Assembly (NCBI RefSeq): GCF_010671565.1
Contig: NZ_JAABOQ010000002.1
Span: forward strand, 620,001-684,000
Source of the DNA: Spongiivirga citrea
Lineage (GTDB): Bacteria; Bacteroidota; Bacteroidia; Flavobacteriales; Flavobacteriaceae
Length of the DNA: 64,000 bases
Reading direction: 5' to 3'
This document shows, piece after piece, positions 1 through 8,983 of this stretch. The position numbers were made by a program, and so were the translations under genes. Position 1 is the first letter of the stretch. Each line of letters begins with the position of its first letter. The notes below the pieces were generated by a model that did no database searches, was not told the DNA's origin, and was given only the letters and a program-made list of their open reading frames with translations.

Positions 1-2141
1 TGCACCTTATTGGAGCCATCTTTGCTGTGACCCTTGTTGTTATGCTTGCTATGGGCTGGCGTGGCGGTCTTGTTGTATTTTTATCAGTACCTATCACCTT
101 TGCTCTTACCCTATTGAGCTACTATATGCTAGATTATACCCTTAATAGAATTACGTTATTTGCACTAGTATTTGTTACCGGTATTGTGGTGGACGATTCT
201 ATTATCATAGCCGAAAATATGCATAGGCATTTTAAAATGAAACGCCTTCCTTTTAAACAAGCCGCACTATTTGCCATTAACGAGGTTGGGAATCCTACTA
301 TACTTGCGACGTTTACAGTAATTGCTTCTGTATTGCCTATGGCTTTTGTTTCTGGCTTAATGGGACCTTATATGTCGCCTATGCCCATAGGTGCTTCAAT
401 AGCGATGCTGTTATCCTTGTTTGTAGCATTAACTATAACACCATATTTGGGCTATATCTTTCTTAGAGAAAAAGATAAGAAGAAGGTAAAAAAGAAGGAA
501 ACAAAATCATTAGAAGACACCTTTATATACAGAATATACGCAAAACTTGAAACACCATTAATCGAAAACAAGAAGAAAAGATGGTTGTTCTTAGGCATTA
601 CATTTCTACTGTTATTAGGATCAGTAGGTTTATTCTTTACGAAGTCTGTGGCAGTAAAAATGTTACCCTTTGACAATAAGAACGAGTTTCAAGTTGTCAT
701 CGATATGCCCGAAGGAACGACACTTGAACGAACTGCAGTCGTAACTCAAGAAATTTCACAATACCTATCTAGTCGTCCAGAAGTAGTAAACTACCAGGCA
801 TATGCAGGAACATCAGCTCCCATAACTTTTAACGGACTTGTACGCCATTATGATCTTCGTGGCGGGAGTAATATGGCAGATATTCAGGTAAACCTTACAG
901 ACAAAACTGAGCGCAGTGCCCAAAGTCACAATATTGCTAGCGCGATGCGAGTAGACATTCAAGCTATTGGTAACACATACAATGCCAACGTGAAAATAGT
1001 AGAAGTACCCCCAGGTCCCCCAGTGTTATCAACTATTGTAGCAGAGATCTATGGCCCGGATCATAAAACACAAATACAAATTGCAGATCAAATACAAACC
1101 ATTTTAAACAAAACTGATGATGTGGTTGATATTGATGGAATGACCGAAGCAGATCAAACCGAATATGAATTTATCATAGATAAAGAAAAAGCAATGTTAT
1201 ACGGTATTGCTCCGCAACAAATCGTGTATACAATGAATTTGGCTCTTTCTAACAGGCCTATTACTACTCTATACGACGAAAATGCAAATTCACAAATAGG
1301 CTTGGTTTTAGCACTAGATGAAAAGGAGAAATCGACTCTAAATGATATTTCTCAATTACGCATTGCTTCTAAAAGTAATACAATGACAAGTATTGGTGAT
1401 CTTATGGTCATCAAGGAACGTATTAAGGAAAAGAGTATCTACAGAAAAAATCAGAAACGGGTTGTATATGTACTTGCAGATATGGCTGGTAAATTGGAAA
1501 GCCCGGTATACGCAATTCTTGGAATGGAAGAAAAACTTGAAGATATAAGTTTACCTAAAGGATATAGTATTAACGAATTGTATATTAATCAACCTAGCCT
1601 AGAAGATGATTATACGGTAAAATGGGACGGCGAATGGCAAATAACTCTCGAAGTTTTTAGGGATTTAGGAATCGCTTTTTTAGGAGTAATCATCATTATT
1701 TATATCCTAATTGTAGGTTGGTTTCAAAACTTCAAAGCACCTATAGTTATGATGGTAGCTATACCACTTTCGCTTGTCGGTATTGTGTTAGGGCATTGGA
1801 TAATGGGAGCATTCTTTACAGCGACCTCATTCATTGGAATGATTGCTTTAGCAGGTATTATGGTTCGTAACTCGGTGTTATTAATTGACTTCATCAACCT
1901 ACGACTGGCCGAGGACGTCCCAATAAAAAAGGCAGTTATTGAAGCTGGAGCCGTTAGAACAACACCTATTTTACTAACGGCAGGTACCGTGGTTATTGGA
2001 GCTTTCGTGATATTATTCGATCCCATTTTCCAAGGATTAGCAATTTCTTTAATGGGAGGTACTATTGTCTCCACCATATTGACACTGCTTGTGGTGCCGT
2101 TGGTGTATTATTTAATTGAACGTAAAAAATATGAAAAATGA
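1..2141 (+). CDS. RND efflux permease, 5' truncated by window edge
   Basis: C-terminal two thirds of an inner-membrane RND-superfamily proton/drug or metal antiporter (AcrB-like fold). The frame is open from base 3, so the start lies outside the window. The paired aspartates of the proton relay in TM4 are visible in the string GIVVDDSII (codons at 192-197). The second half has the matching TM10-12 block, with Arg (MVRNSVLLIDF) where AcrB has its relay lysine. The middle has the porter-domain string VPPGPPVLSTIVAEIYGP. Its stop overlaps the next gene by 4 bp (ATGA), so the three small genes form one operon. The substrate cannot be read from the sequence. The adaptor and outer-membrane partners would be upstream of the window. 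Confidence 0.93.
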   Translation, partial: HLIGAIFAVTLVVMLAMGWRGGLVVFLSVPITFALTLLSYYMLDYTLNRITLFALVFVTGIVVDDSIIIAENMHRHFKMKRLPFKQAALFAINEVGNPTILATFTVIASVLPMAFVSGLMGPYMSPMPIGASIAMLLSLFVALTITPYLGYIFLREKDKKKVKKKETKSLEDTFIYRIYAKLETPLIENKKKRWLFLGITFLLLLGSVGLFFTKSVAVKMLPFDNKNEFQVVIDMPEGTTLERTAVVTQEISQYLSSRPEVVNYQAYAGTSAPITFNGLVRHYDLRGGSNMADIQVNLTDKTERSAQSHNIASAMRVDIQAIGNTYNANVKIVEVPPGPPVLSTIVAEIYGPDHKTQIQIADQIQTILNKTDDVVDIDGMTEADQTEYEFIIDKEKAMLYGIAPQQIVYTMNLALSNRPITTLYDENANSQIGLVLALDEKEKSTLNDISQLRIASKSNTMTSIGDLMVIKERIKEKSIYRKNQKRVVYVLADMAGKLESPVYAILGMEEKLEDISLPKGYSINELYINQPSLEDDYTVKWDGEWQITLEVFRDLGIAFLGVIIIIYILIVGWFQNFKAPIVMMVAIPLSLVGIVLGHWIMGAFFTATSFIGMIALAGIMVRNSVLLIDFINLRLAEDVPIKKAVIEAGAVRTTPILLTAGTVVIGAFVILFDPIFQGLAISLMGGTIVSTILTLLVVPLVYYLIERKKYEK

Positions 2142-2443
2142 AATTACTGATCGTAACCGTCGTAGAAGAATATCATGAGGATATCCTAGAATTATTTAAA
2201 GATGCTAATATTGAGAACTTTAGTGAATCTGATATCGACGGATATAAAACAACCGGATCCCTATTAATGACTTCCAATTGGTTCCCAAGTGAGAAAGGCG
2301 CAGCCGATTCGAGATTGTTTTTCTCGTTTACGGAAGACGAAAAAATTGATGCCGTATTTAAGTTGACTGAAGCTTATAATAAACGTTTGGTAACCTATAA
2401 CCCAATAAAGGCTGTCGTTGTTCCTATCGAAAAATACATTTAA
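2138..2443 (+). CDS. Small P-II-like / DUF3240-like protein of RND operon
   Basis: A soluble protein of 101 residues, translationally coupled to the RND permease (ATGA overlap). Its size, its opening (MKLLIVTVVEEYHEDILELF) and its beta-alpha-beta pattern resemble the P-II-like small proteins (DUF3240 type) found beside heavy-metal or drug RND pumps. I infer a cytoplasmic regulatory or sensing role for the pump. No catalytic motif is visible, and the family call rests on context and general fold pattern. Confidence 0.6.
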   Translation: MKLLIVTVVEEYHEDILELFKDANIENFSESDIDGYKTTGSLLMTSNWFPSEKGAADSRLFFSFTEDEKIDAVFKLTEAYNKRLVTYNPIKAVVVPIEKYI

Positions 2444-2454
2444 AACAAAGTATT

Positions 2455-2640
2455 ATGAAAAATCGAATTGTAAGAGGTATAGCTGGAAGTTTTATACTAA
2501 TAAGCCTATTATTAGCTGTTTATGTGAACTTGAATTGGCTTTGGTTTACAGCTTTTGTAGGAGTAAATCTTTTGCAATCCTCAATAACTAAATGGTGCCT
2601 ATTAGATACTATTCTAGAGAAGTTTGGAATTACGGAGTGA
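2455..2640 (+). CDS. DUF2892 (YgaP-like) small membrane protein
   Basis: 61 residues with two hydrophobic segments (about 8-24 and 27-44) and the typical DUF2892 pattern: an R-x-x-x-G start, a central NxxWLWFTAFVGVNLLQS stretch, then a short region with one Cys before the C-terminus. It starts 11 bp after the P-II-like gene and is probably its co-transcribed third member. DUF2892 proteins often accompany RND pumps and rhodanese genes. The function is unknown. Confidence 0.75.
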   Translation: MKNRIVRGIAGSFILISLLLAVYVNLNWLWFTAFVGVNLLQSSITKWCLLDTILEKFGITE

Positions 2641-2744
2641 GTTTTTATATATGAAAACTAACCAGACAGTAAAACACTAATATTCAATTAGGTAAACCTA
2701 TCTCTATTCTCAAATTAGTAACCTTCAAAAATCAAACTTGACAA

Positions 2745-2787
2745 TGATCTATATCATTGATTTAATGTGTTGCTCATTGTAAATTTA
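2745..2787 (+). promoter_or_regulatory. FNR/CRP-type site plus -7 box for SDR operon
   Basis: Palindrome TGATCTATATCA at 2745-2756 inside a longer AATGAT-N4-ATCATT. A -7-like box TAAATTTA starts at 2780, 29.5 bp from the palindrome centre. The ATG of the SDR gene follows at 2819. This is the first of the shared-motif promoters described in the findings. Confidence 0.75.
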
Positions 2788-2818
2788 GATGTTCAATTTG
2801 AATTTTTATTTAAAGGAA

Positions 2819-3577
2819 ATGAATACACTTAAAGATAAAGTAGCAATAATTACTGGAGGTGCAGGGGGAATAGGCAAAGAAACAGCCAAACTATTCTTAA
2901 CTCAAGGTGCTAAAGTAATGCTCGTGGGAAGAACAGAACAAAAATTAAAAGATGTTACATATGAATTTAATACTCCCAATGTAGCCTATTGTATTGCCGA
3001 TGTTTCAAAACCGGAAGACACCAAAAATTATGTAGCAAAAACATTGTTAAAATTCGGTAAAATCGACCTCTTTTTCAACAACGCTGGCATTGTAGGAACA
3101 TCTATGTCCATTGCAGAATATCCCGAAGACATATTTGATCAGATCATCGCAATAAACTTAAAAGGTGTTTGGTTAGGATGCCAAAATGTGATTCCTAAAA
3201 TGTCTGATGGAGGAAGTGTGATTATAACTTCTTCTGTTGCTGGAATAAAAGGATTTAAAGGCTTGGGGGCATATGTCGCCAGTAAACACGCTGTAGTTGG
3301 AATTATGCGTACCGCAGCTTTAGAAAATGCAGATAGAAATATAAGAGTAAATACCATACATCCTGGGCCTGTGCATACTAAGATGATGCGATATCTTGAA
3401 AAGAATATATCACCAAATGATCCAGATGAGGTTCAAGAAGCTTTTGAATCAAAAGTACTATTTGGAAGGTATGCTGAAGCCAATGAAATAGCAAATTTGG
3501 TGTTGTTTCTGTCTTCAGATGAAAGCAAATATATTACTGGAACAATGCAGGTTATAGATGGTGGGATGAATCTATAA
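2819..3577 (+). CDS. Short-chain dehydrogenase/reductase (SDR)
   Basis: 252-residue classical SDR, an NAD(P)-dependent oxidoreductase of the cytoplasm. Visible motifs are TGGAGGIG (12-19, cofactor loop), NNAG (87-90), catalytic Ser in SSVAG (139), and YVASK with Tyr152 and Lys156. The C-terminal GTMQVIDGGMNL is typical of the glucose 1-dehydrogenase/FabG-like group. I chose ATG 2819 (preceded by AAAGGA) over an upstream start at 2789, because the predicted promoter -7 box at 2780-2787 leaves no room for that start. The substrate is unknown. It is followed after 15 bp by the toroid protein, probably in the same operon. Confidence 0.92.
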   Translation: MNTLKDKVAIITGGAGGIGKETAKLFLTQGAKVMLVGRTEQKLKDVTYEFNTPNVAYCIADVSKPEDTKNYVAKTLLKFGKIDLFFNNAGIVGTSMSIAEYPEDIFDQIIAINLKGVWLGCQNVIPKMSDGGSVIITSSVAGIKGFKGLGAYVASKHAVVGIMRTAALENADRNIRVNTIHPGPVHTKMMRYLEKNISPNDPDEVQEAFESKVLFGRYAEANEIANLVLFLSSDESKYITGTMQVIDGGMNL

Positions 3578-3592
3578 ACACAGTGCCTATTC

Positions 3593-4513
3593 ATGAATAA
3601 CATTGTTGATTGGCTTCTAGAAGGAGACGTATCTATCCAATATCAAGTATACCTCGATTTGCTATCCACCAATAACGATGACCTACGAAACCGCATTTCT
3701 GAAGAAGGTTGGGGGGCGAAACTATTGTCACAACGCCAGCAAAATGGAAGTTGGGGAAAGTCCTTTTATAAACCAAAATGGACTTCTAGTCATTACACAT
3801 TATTTGATTTACGCAATCTAACTATAGCTCCCAATAATCAACTTATTAAAGAATCCATTGAAATTATTTTAGAAAACGAAAAAGCAGCTGATGGCGGTAT
3901 TTTACCAATTGGTAAAAAGAAATTGAGCGATCTATGCATAAACGGAATGTTCTTAAACTACGCTTCTTACTTCAAAACAAATGAAAAGGACCTAAAGTCT
4001 GTTGTTGACTGCATACTAACACAAATAATGCCCGACAGCGGATTTAATTGTAGGTCTAATAGATATCCAACAGTTCATAGTTCATTACATACAACCTTAT
4101 CTGTTTTAGAGGGACTTACAGAATATGTCTTTAATGGATATCAATACAAAGTAAATAAGGTGAATGAAGCTATCTTATCTGCCAAAGAATTTGTTCTCTT
4201 ACATAAATTGTATATTTCAGACAGGACGGGAAACATTATCAATAAGGATTTTCTCAAACTATCATATCCTAGAAGATGGCGGTACGATATATTAAGTGCG
4301 TTAGATTACTTTCAATATTCAAATTCGCCATGGGATCCAAGAATGCAAAAAGCTATCGATGTGCTTTTAAAAAAAAGAAACAAAGATGGTACTTGGAATG
4401 TACAGGCGAAGCATCCCGGGAAAATTCATTTTGAAATGGAAAAAGCAGGAAAACCAAGCCGTTGGAACACCTTAAGGGCACTTCGAGTATTTAAACATTT
4501 TGCAATAGAGTAA
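3593..4513 (+). CDS. Prenyltransferase/squalene-cyclase-like alpha-toroid protein
   Basis: 306 residues without signal peptide or membrane span. The repeated motifs QQNGSWG (about 45-51), a DGG repeat (about 105) and KRNKDGTWNV (about 262-271) are QW-like repeats of the (alpha/alpha) toroid fold shared by terpene cyclases and prenyltransferase beta subunits. The catalytic DxDD motif of squalene-hopene cyclases is not seen, and the protein is about half their length, so I infer a toroid of unknown function and not a triterpene cyclase. It is coupled to the SDR gene. Confidence 0.65.
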   Translation: MNNIVDWLLEGDVSIQYQVYLDLLSTNNDDLRNRISEEGWGAKLLSQRQQNGSWGKSFYKPKWTSSHYTLFDLRNLTIAPNNQLIKESIEIILENEKAADGGILPIGKKKLSDLCINGMFLNYASYFKTNEKDLKSVVDCILTQIMPDSGFNCRSNRYPTVHSSLHTTLSVLEGLTEYVFNGYQYKVNKVNEAILSAKEFVLLHKLYISDRTGNIINKDFLKLSYPRRWRYDILSALDYFQYSNSPWDPRMQKAIDVLLKKRNKDGTWNVQAKHPGKIHFEMEKAGKPSRWNTLRALRVFKHFAIE

Positions 4514-4828
4514 ATTGGAGAATAAACTTCAGAGTAATCCTTGATAATTTGATTTTTTTAAAGAATATTCTAAATGAGGTCAGAGTATATTTCAAATAAT
4601 AAGACAGCGTCACTAATTATGGCTTTTTTATCAAACTATCTAAGTTCATTTAATACTAGAATGACTTTCAGATAATAAATTGAATAGATACCTTAATACT
4701 GGCAAATGAAAAACATTCTAAGAGTATAAATAAAGGGCCAGAAGAGGTCATAATTTTAGTCGAAGCGTCAAAACAATAAAGCAATTCTATAAACACCATT
4801 GAAAGAGCACTTTAAAAAACCATAAATC
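4514..4828. other. AT-rich intergenic region, no gene seen
   Basis: This 315-base stretch has no convincing ORF. The only feature I can point to is a -7-like box TAATTTTA at 4751-4758, about 70 bp before the ATG at 4829. No TGAY-N4-RTCA palindrome is present here. Confidence 0.5.
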
Positions 4829-5228
4829 ATGAAAAAAAACCGCAATTACTTTTAGTATTATACTTTATGCCGTAGTTGTACCATTTTTAGAAATTAATGT
4901 AACACATGTTTTTAATCCTAATTGGACACCACATGTTCGTATTCATGAGGTTTGGCAACTAATTACCAATTCTAGTATTGGGCTTTTGTGCTTGTGGTTG
5001 GTTTGGGTAAAAAAAGAAGTTATTGTAAGTGCGGTTTTAAGTTTAATCATAACGGGGAGCTTTTTAGTGGCGTTTATTCTGCAAGATTTTTATGGAGGTT
5101 CAATGAAGTATCTCGATGGAACCGAGAAAACCCTATTCGGACTTAATATTGGAATTATTGGGTTTGGGGTAGCCGCTATATTATTAGTCATAACATTATA
5201 TACTGAACTAAAACAGTCTAAAAAATAA
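4829..5228 (+). pseudogene. Small four-TM membrane protein, frameshifted in an A8 tract
   Basis: The ATG at 4829 is followed by eight A residues and reads into a stop after eight codons. Removing one A gives MKKTAITFSIILYAVVVPFL and an open frame to 5228, about 132 residues with four hydrophobic helices (about 4-20, 47-60, 64-83 and 103-124). The downstream frame is fully intact, so the break is one base in a homopolymer. It may be a sequencing error, a real frameshift mutation, or slippage-controlled expression. The family is not recognised. It lies between the toroid gene and the TonB operon. Confidence 0.7.
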
Positions 5229-5364
5229 TAGGGTTATTAAAATTCATTATTTCTATCAGTGCTCAACTACTTGGATTAGGTACGAGCAACTTTTCAAAAG
5301 CTCCTATTAAATGTTTTTTACTATCCTCAAACTCATTTCACTTTTTAGTGGCTACATCTTGATA

Positions 5365-5407
5365 TGACAAATATCATAGAAAAAAAAGAGGTTGATAGAT
5401 AACTTAG
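5365..5407 (+). promoter_or_regulatory. FNR/CRP-type site plus -7 box for tonB-like operon
   Basis: TGACAAATATCA at 5365-5376 with a -7-like TAACTTAG starting at 5400, 29.5 bp from the palindrome centre. The predicted transcript starts about 10-15 bp before ATG 5425. Confidence 0.72.
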
Positions 5408-5424
5408 TATACAAACTAAGTATC

Positions 5425-6150
5425 ATGAAACCAAAAAAGAATCCAAAAGTAGATTTAAATCGAAATAGCAGCTTATACTTCGTAATAGGCTTAAACATTG
5501 TTCTATTCCTTACATGGCGAGCAATGGAAATGAAAACATACGAGCAGCCAGAGCATTTATCGATAGTTCAAAATATTGCCGAGGATATTACAGAGGATAT
5601 CCCAATTACCAAAACACTGAACCTTCCCCCTCCACCACCTCCTCCAGCGGCTCCAGATGTCATTCAGGTAGTTGAAGATGAAGAGGAAATTAAGGAAACT
5701 ATTGTAATATCAAGTGAATCGGATCAGGAGACAGAAATATCAGAATTTGTTGAAGTTGATGATGTCGCAACCGAGGATGAAGTCGAAGAAATTTATGTGC
5801 CATTTTCAGTAATTGAAGAAGCACCTATTTTTCCAGGATGTGAAGGTCTGGACAAATCGGAACGAGCGGCTTGTTTCAACAAAAAAATGCAAGAACATAT
5901 CAATAAGAACTTTAAATACCCTCAAATCCCCTTAGACATGGGAATTCAAGGCAGGGTGTTCGTGACATTTGTTATAGATAGAAATGGTGACATTGTAAAA
6001 ATCCAAAAAAGAGGGCCTGATAAAAACTTAGAAAATGAGGCTGTTCGAATCATAAAACTTCTACCAAAAATGAAACCAGGTAGACAGCGAGATAAAAACG
6101 TAAATGTACCTTATAGTATTCCTGTGAATTTTATTATTCGAAACGGTTAG
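5425..6150 (+). CDS. TonB-family energy transducer
   Basis: 241 residues. There is one N-terminal TM helix (about 16-31, FVIGLNIVLFLTWRAM), then a proline run (seven Pro followed by AAP, about 70-80), a long acidic linker, and a C-terminal TonB domain ending SIPVNFIIR. TonB proteins carry proton-motive energy from ExbB/ExbD to outer-membrane receptors. No exbB/exbD or receptor gene is nearby, so its partner is unknown. ATG 5425 is preferred over 5392, which lies upstream of the predicted -7 box. It may share a transcript with the Usp gene 82 bp downstream. Confidence 0.9.
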   Translation: MKPKKNPKVDLNRNSSLYFVIGLNIVLFLTWRAMEMKTYEQPEHLSIVQNIAEDITEDIPITKTLNLPPPPPPPAAPDVIQVVEDEEEIKETIVISSESDQETEISEFVEVDDVATEDEVEEIYVPFSVIEEAPIFPGCEGLDKSERAACFNKKMQEHINKNFKYPQIPLDMGIQGRVFVTFVIDRNGDIVKIQKRGPDKNLENEAVRIIKLLPKMKPGRQRDKNVNVPYSIPVNFIIRNG

Positions 6151-6232
6151 CAATACTTAAGTAACATCTGGTTTTATGAATATTAAGTCTATCCCATATC
6201 ACATAATTTAACCACTAATAATTACCTAAAAA

Positions 6233-7078
6233 ATGAATAAAACGATCCTATTTGCTACTGATGGTAAAGAGCATTCCGCTCCAGCTTTAAAGTATGCTCA
6301 TTTTATAAGTAATGCCTTAAATGCAGCGCTGGTTGTATTGCATGTATACGACATACCGATAATGGCAACTTCAAGAAGTTCTCGTTCGGCTTTTAAAATA
6401 GGTAGTTTCGCCGAGCAGGAACATCTAGAAATATTACAATCGTTTTGCGCACATCATTTAGGCCACGAACTTGATAAAATGAATGTTCGAGCCAGAGTCG
6501 TTAACAATGTTTCTATTAGCAGCACCATTATCTCTGAAGCAAAAGAACTCTTCGTCGATATGGTTATTGTGGGAACAAAAAATCAAGACTCCGATAGAGG
6601 ATTCTTGTCAGGAAATATCGCAAAAACACTTACAGGAAAATTAGATTGCCCACTTTTAGTATTACCGGCTGATATTGAAACCAAAAAGCCCCAAACCATA
6701 GTTTATGCCACCGATTTTGAAGAGGAGGATATCTACTCGATAAAAAAACTAATCCCCATTGTGGCTCCTTTTAAACCAGCAATAAAGATAGTTCACATAT
6801 CTCCCGACAGTGAATATTCTGGCTACGACCAAATGGCATGGTTTAAAGAAATGCTATTGCAAAAAGTAACCTATGATAACATGTCTTTTGACATTTTCTT
6901 CTCCGATGATGTATATGGTGAGTTATGTAATTATTTAGATAAGATCAACGCAGATATGATCGCCATGTTGGAGCGAGAAGACCGTGGTTTCTTCCAGAAA
7001 ATTATTCATAGAGACCTCGTTAAAAAAATGGAATCTCAAACAACTATTCCTTTGATATGCTTCACAAAAACCTTTTGA
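6233..7078 (+). CDS. Universal stress protein, two UspA domains
   Basis: 281 residues in two tandem Usp domains (about 1-145 and 150-281). The nucleotide motif of domain 1 is imperfect: GTKN then SGNIAKT, with Asn in place of the second Gly of G-2x-G-9x-G. Usp proteins are cytoplasmic ATP-binding or scaffold proteins made in growth arrest or low oxygen. It opens a likely operon with the GCS2-CBS protein (36 bp gap) and the aspartoacylase-like gene. No TGAY-N4-RTCA site lies directly upstream, so read-through from the tonB promoter is plausible. Confidence 0.9.
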   Translation: MNKTILFATDGKEHSAPALKYAHFISNALNAALVVLHVYDIPIMATSRSSRSAFKIGSFAEQEHLEILQSFCAHHLGHELDKMNVRARVVNNVSISSTIISEAKELFVDMVIVGTKNQDSDRGFLSGNIAKTLTGKLDCPLLVLPADIETKKPQTIVYATDFEEEDIYSIKKLIPIVAPFKPAIKIVHISPDSEYSGYDQMAWFKEMLLQKVTYDNMSFDIFFSDDVYGELCNYLDKINADMIAMLEREDRGFFQKIIHRDLVKKMESQTTIPLICFTKTF

Positions 7079-7114
7079 GATTAGGAGTATCAAGTTATTA
7101 GTTAAAAATTAGAT

Positions 7115-8983
7115 ATGGGACAGCATCATGTTCAAAATAGTAGGGACGAAGAAGCACGAGTCAAGTTCACTCGGCACTTAATTGATGACATAAAAGCATT
7201 AGAAGTAATGCTAGAAAAGGGGTTAATTGAAGATGATATTGAACGTATTGGCTCTGAACAGGAATTCTGCTTAATTAATGAAAACTGGAGACCTACTTGT
7301 AAGGCTCTTGAAATACTACAAGAATTAGATGATCCTCATTTTACAACAGAAATTGCCCAATACAATCTCGAGATTAATCTAGATCCTATTGAATTAAAAA
7401 AGGACTGCTTTAGTTTCGTAGAAAAACAACTTATAAATCTACTTGCTAAGGCAGGTAATGCAGCTTCGAAACATGACACAAAAATTTTATTAACTGGCAT
7501 TCTTCCTACTATAAGTAAAAGTGAGTTACAGTTTGAATATATGACACCTAACACCCGCTATCAACTGTTAAACGATATGATACGAAAATATCGAGGCGGC
7601 GATATAGAACTTCATATCCGTGGTGTCGATGAACTTTCTATTAATCATGAATCGGTATTGTTTGAAGCTTGTAACACCAGTTTTCAAATGCATTTACAAA
7701 TTGCACCAAATGATTTTGTTTCGAGCTATAACTGGGCTCAAGCAATTTCAGGACCTATATTAGGTGTTTGTACAAATTCACCATTATTATTGGGGAGAGA
7801 ACTGTGGAGCGAAACTAGAATCGCATTGTTCAGACAAAGTGTAGATACGCGTAGTTCATCTTATGCCCTAAAAGATAGACAGGCAAGAGTAACTTTCGGA
7901 AAAGCCTGGGCCAGCGGATCAATAGCTGAAATGTATAAACATGATATTGCTCGCTACAAATTAATGCTTATAAAAGATATAGAATCTAATTCTCTTGAAC
8001 AGCTTGATAATGGTATTACACCAAAACTATCGGCTCTAAATGTGCATAATGGTACTATTTATCGCTGGAATCGACCTTGTTATGGTGTTGGCGGCGGTAA
8101 GGCCCACGTACGTATTGAAAATAGATATGTGCCAGCAGGCCCATCCGTATTGGACCAAATGGCCAATTTTGCATTTTGGGTAGGATTAATGGCTGGCCGC
8201 CCTGCAGAATTTGATGATATGAAAAATCAGATGGATTTTCGTGATGCGAATGCGAACTTCATCAAAGCCGCTAGAACTGGAAGAGAATCGGTGCTGCTGT
8301 GGAAAGATAAGCTGTATTCCGCTAGAGATCTTGTTATAAACGAACTGCTTCCTATCGCCTACTCGGGTCTAGAGAAAAAGAGAATCGATAAAGCAGATAT
8401 TGAACGCCTACTTGGTGTTATTGAAAAAAGAACAGTCGGAATGACCGGAAGTAAATGGCAAATAAATAATTATCGTAAGCTTCAAAAAGAACTAAAGCAA
8501 GATGATGCTTTGGTTCTATTAACAAAAGAGATATATCAAAATCAGCAAGCTAACCTTCCTGTCCATACATGGCCTACTATGAAACAAAATCAAAACCCGC
8601 ACACGATGGCAACTCAGGTTCGTCATATCATGTCGACACAATTATTTTTAGTGAATAAGAACGATTTGTCAAACCTTGCTACCAATGTTATGCTTTGGAA
8701 AGGAATACATCACCTCCCGGTAGAAAATGATGATGGCGAGTTAGTAGGACTGCTTACATGGAAACACATGAAAGAACATGCCAAAAAACCTGAGGCAGAC
8801 AGTGCCAATCTAGTATCAAATATTATGATAAAAGATGTGATTACTGCAGAACCCGAAACTCTAATTAGCGATGCAATACGACTTATGATTGAGAAAAAAA
8901 TTGGATGTCTACCTGTTGTTAGAGACAAAGATCTAGTCGGAATAATAACTGTAAAGGATGTAATTGCATTACAAGATGACTGA
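7115..8983 (+). CDS. GCS2-type glutamate-cysteine-ligase-like protein with two CBS domains
   Basis: 622 residues. The N-terminal part (about 45-400) is a carboxylate-amine ligase of the GCS2 type, with GSEQEF, EIAQYNLEINLDP and ESVLFEACNTSFQMHLQ as its active-site blocks. The C-terminal part (about 507-622) is a CBS pair (GIHHLPVENDDGELVGLLTW and GCLPVVRDKDLVGIITVKDV) that typically binds adenine nucleotides. The family joins Glu or another amino acid to an amine using ATP. Here the CBS pair suggests control by energy charge. The substrate is unknown. It is followed by an aspartoacylase-like hydrolase overlapping by 8 bp. Confidence 0.85.
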   Translation: MGQHHVQNSRDEEARVKFTRHLIDDIKALEVMLEKGLIEDDIERIGSEQEFCLINENWRPTCKALEILQELDDPHFTTEIAQYNLEINLDPIELKKDCFSFVEKQLINLLAKAGNAASKHDTKILLTGILPTISKSELQFEYMTPNTRYQLLNDMIRKYRGGDIELHIRGVDELSINHESVLFEACNTSFQMHLQIAPNDFVSSYNWAQAISGPILGVCTNSPLLLGRELWSETRIALFRQSVDTRSSSYALKDRQARVTFGKAWASGSIAEMYKHDIARYKLMLIKDIESNSLEQLDNGITPKLSALNVHNGTIYRWNRPCYGVGGGKAHVRIENRYVPAGPSVLDQMANFAFWVGLMAGRPAEFDDMKNQMDFRDANANFIKAARTGRESVLLWKDKLYSARDLVINELLPIAYSGLEKKRIDKADIERLLGVIEKRTVGMTGSKWQINNYRKLQKELKQDDALVLLTKEIYQNQQANLPVHTWPTMKQNQNPHTMATQVRHIMSTQLFLVNKNDLSNLATNVMLWKGIHHLPVENDDGELVGLLTWKHMKEHAKKPEADSANLVSNIMIKDVITAEPETLISDAIRLMIEKKIGCLPVVRDKDLVGIITVKDVIALQDD

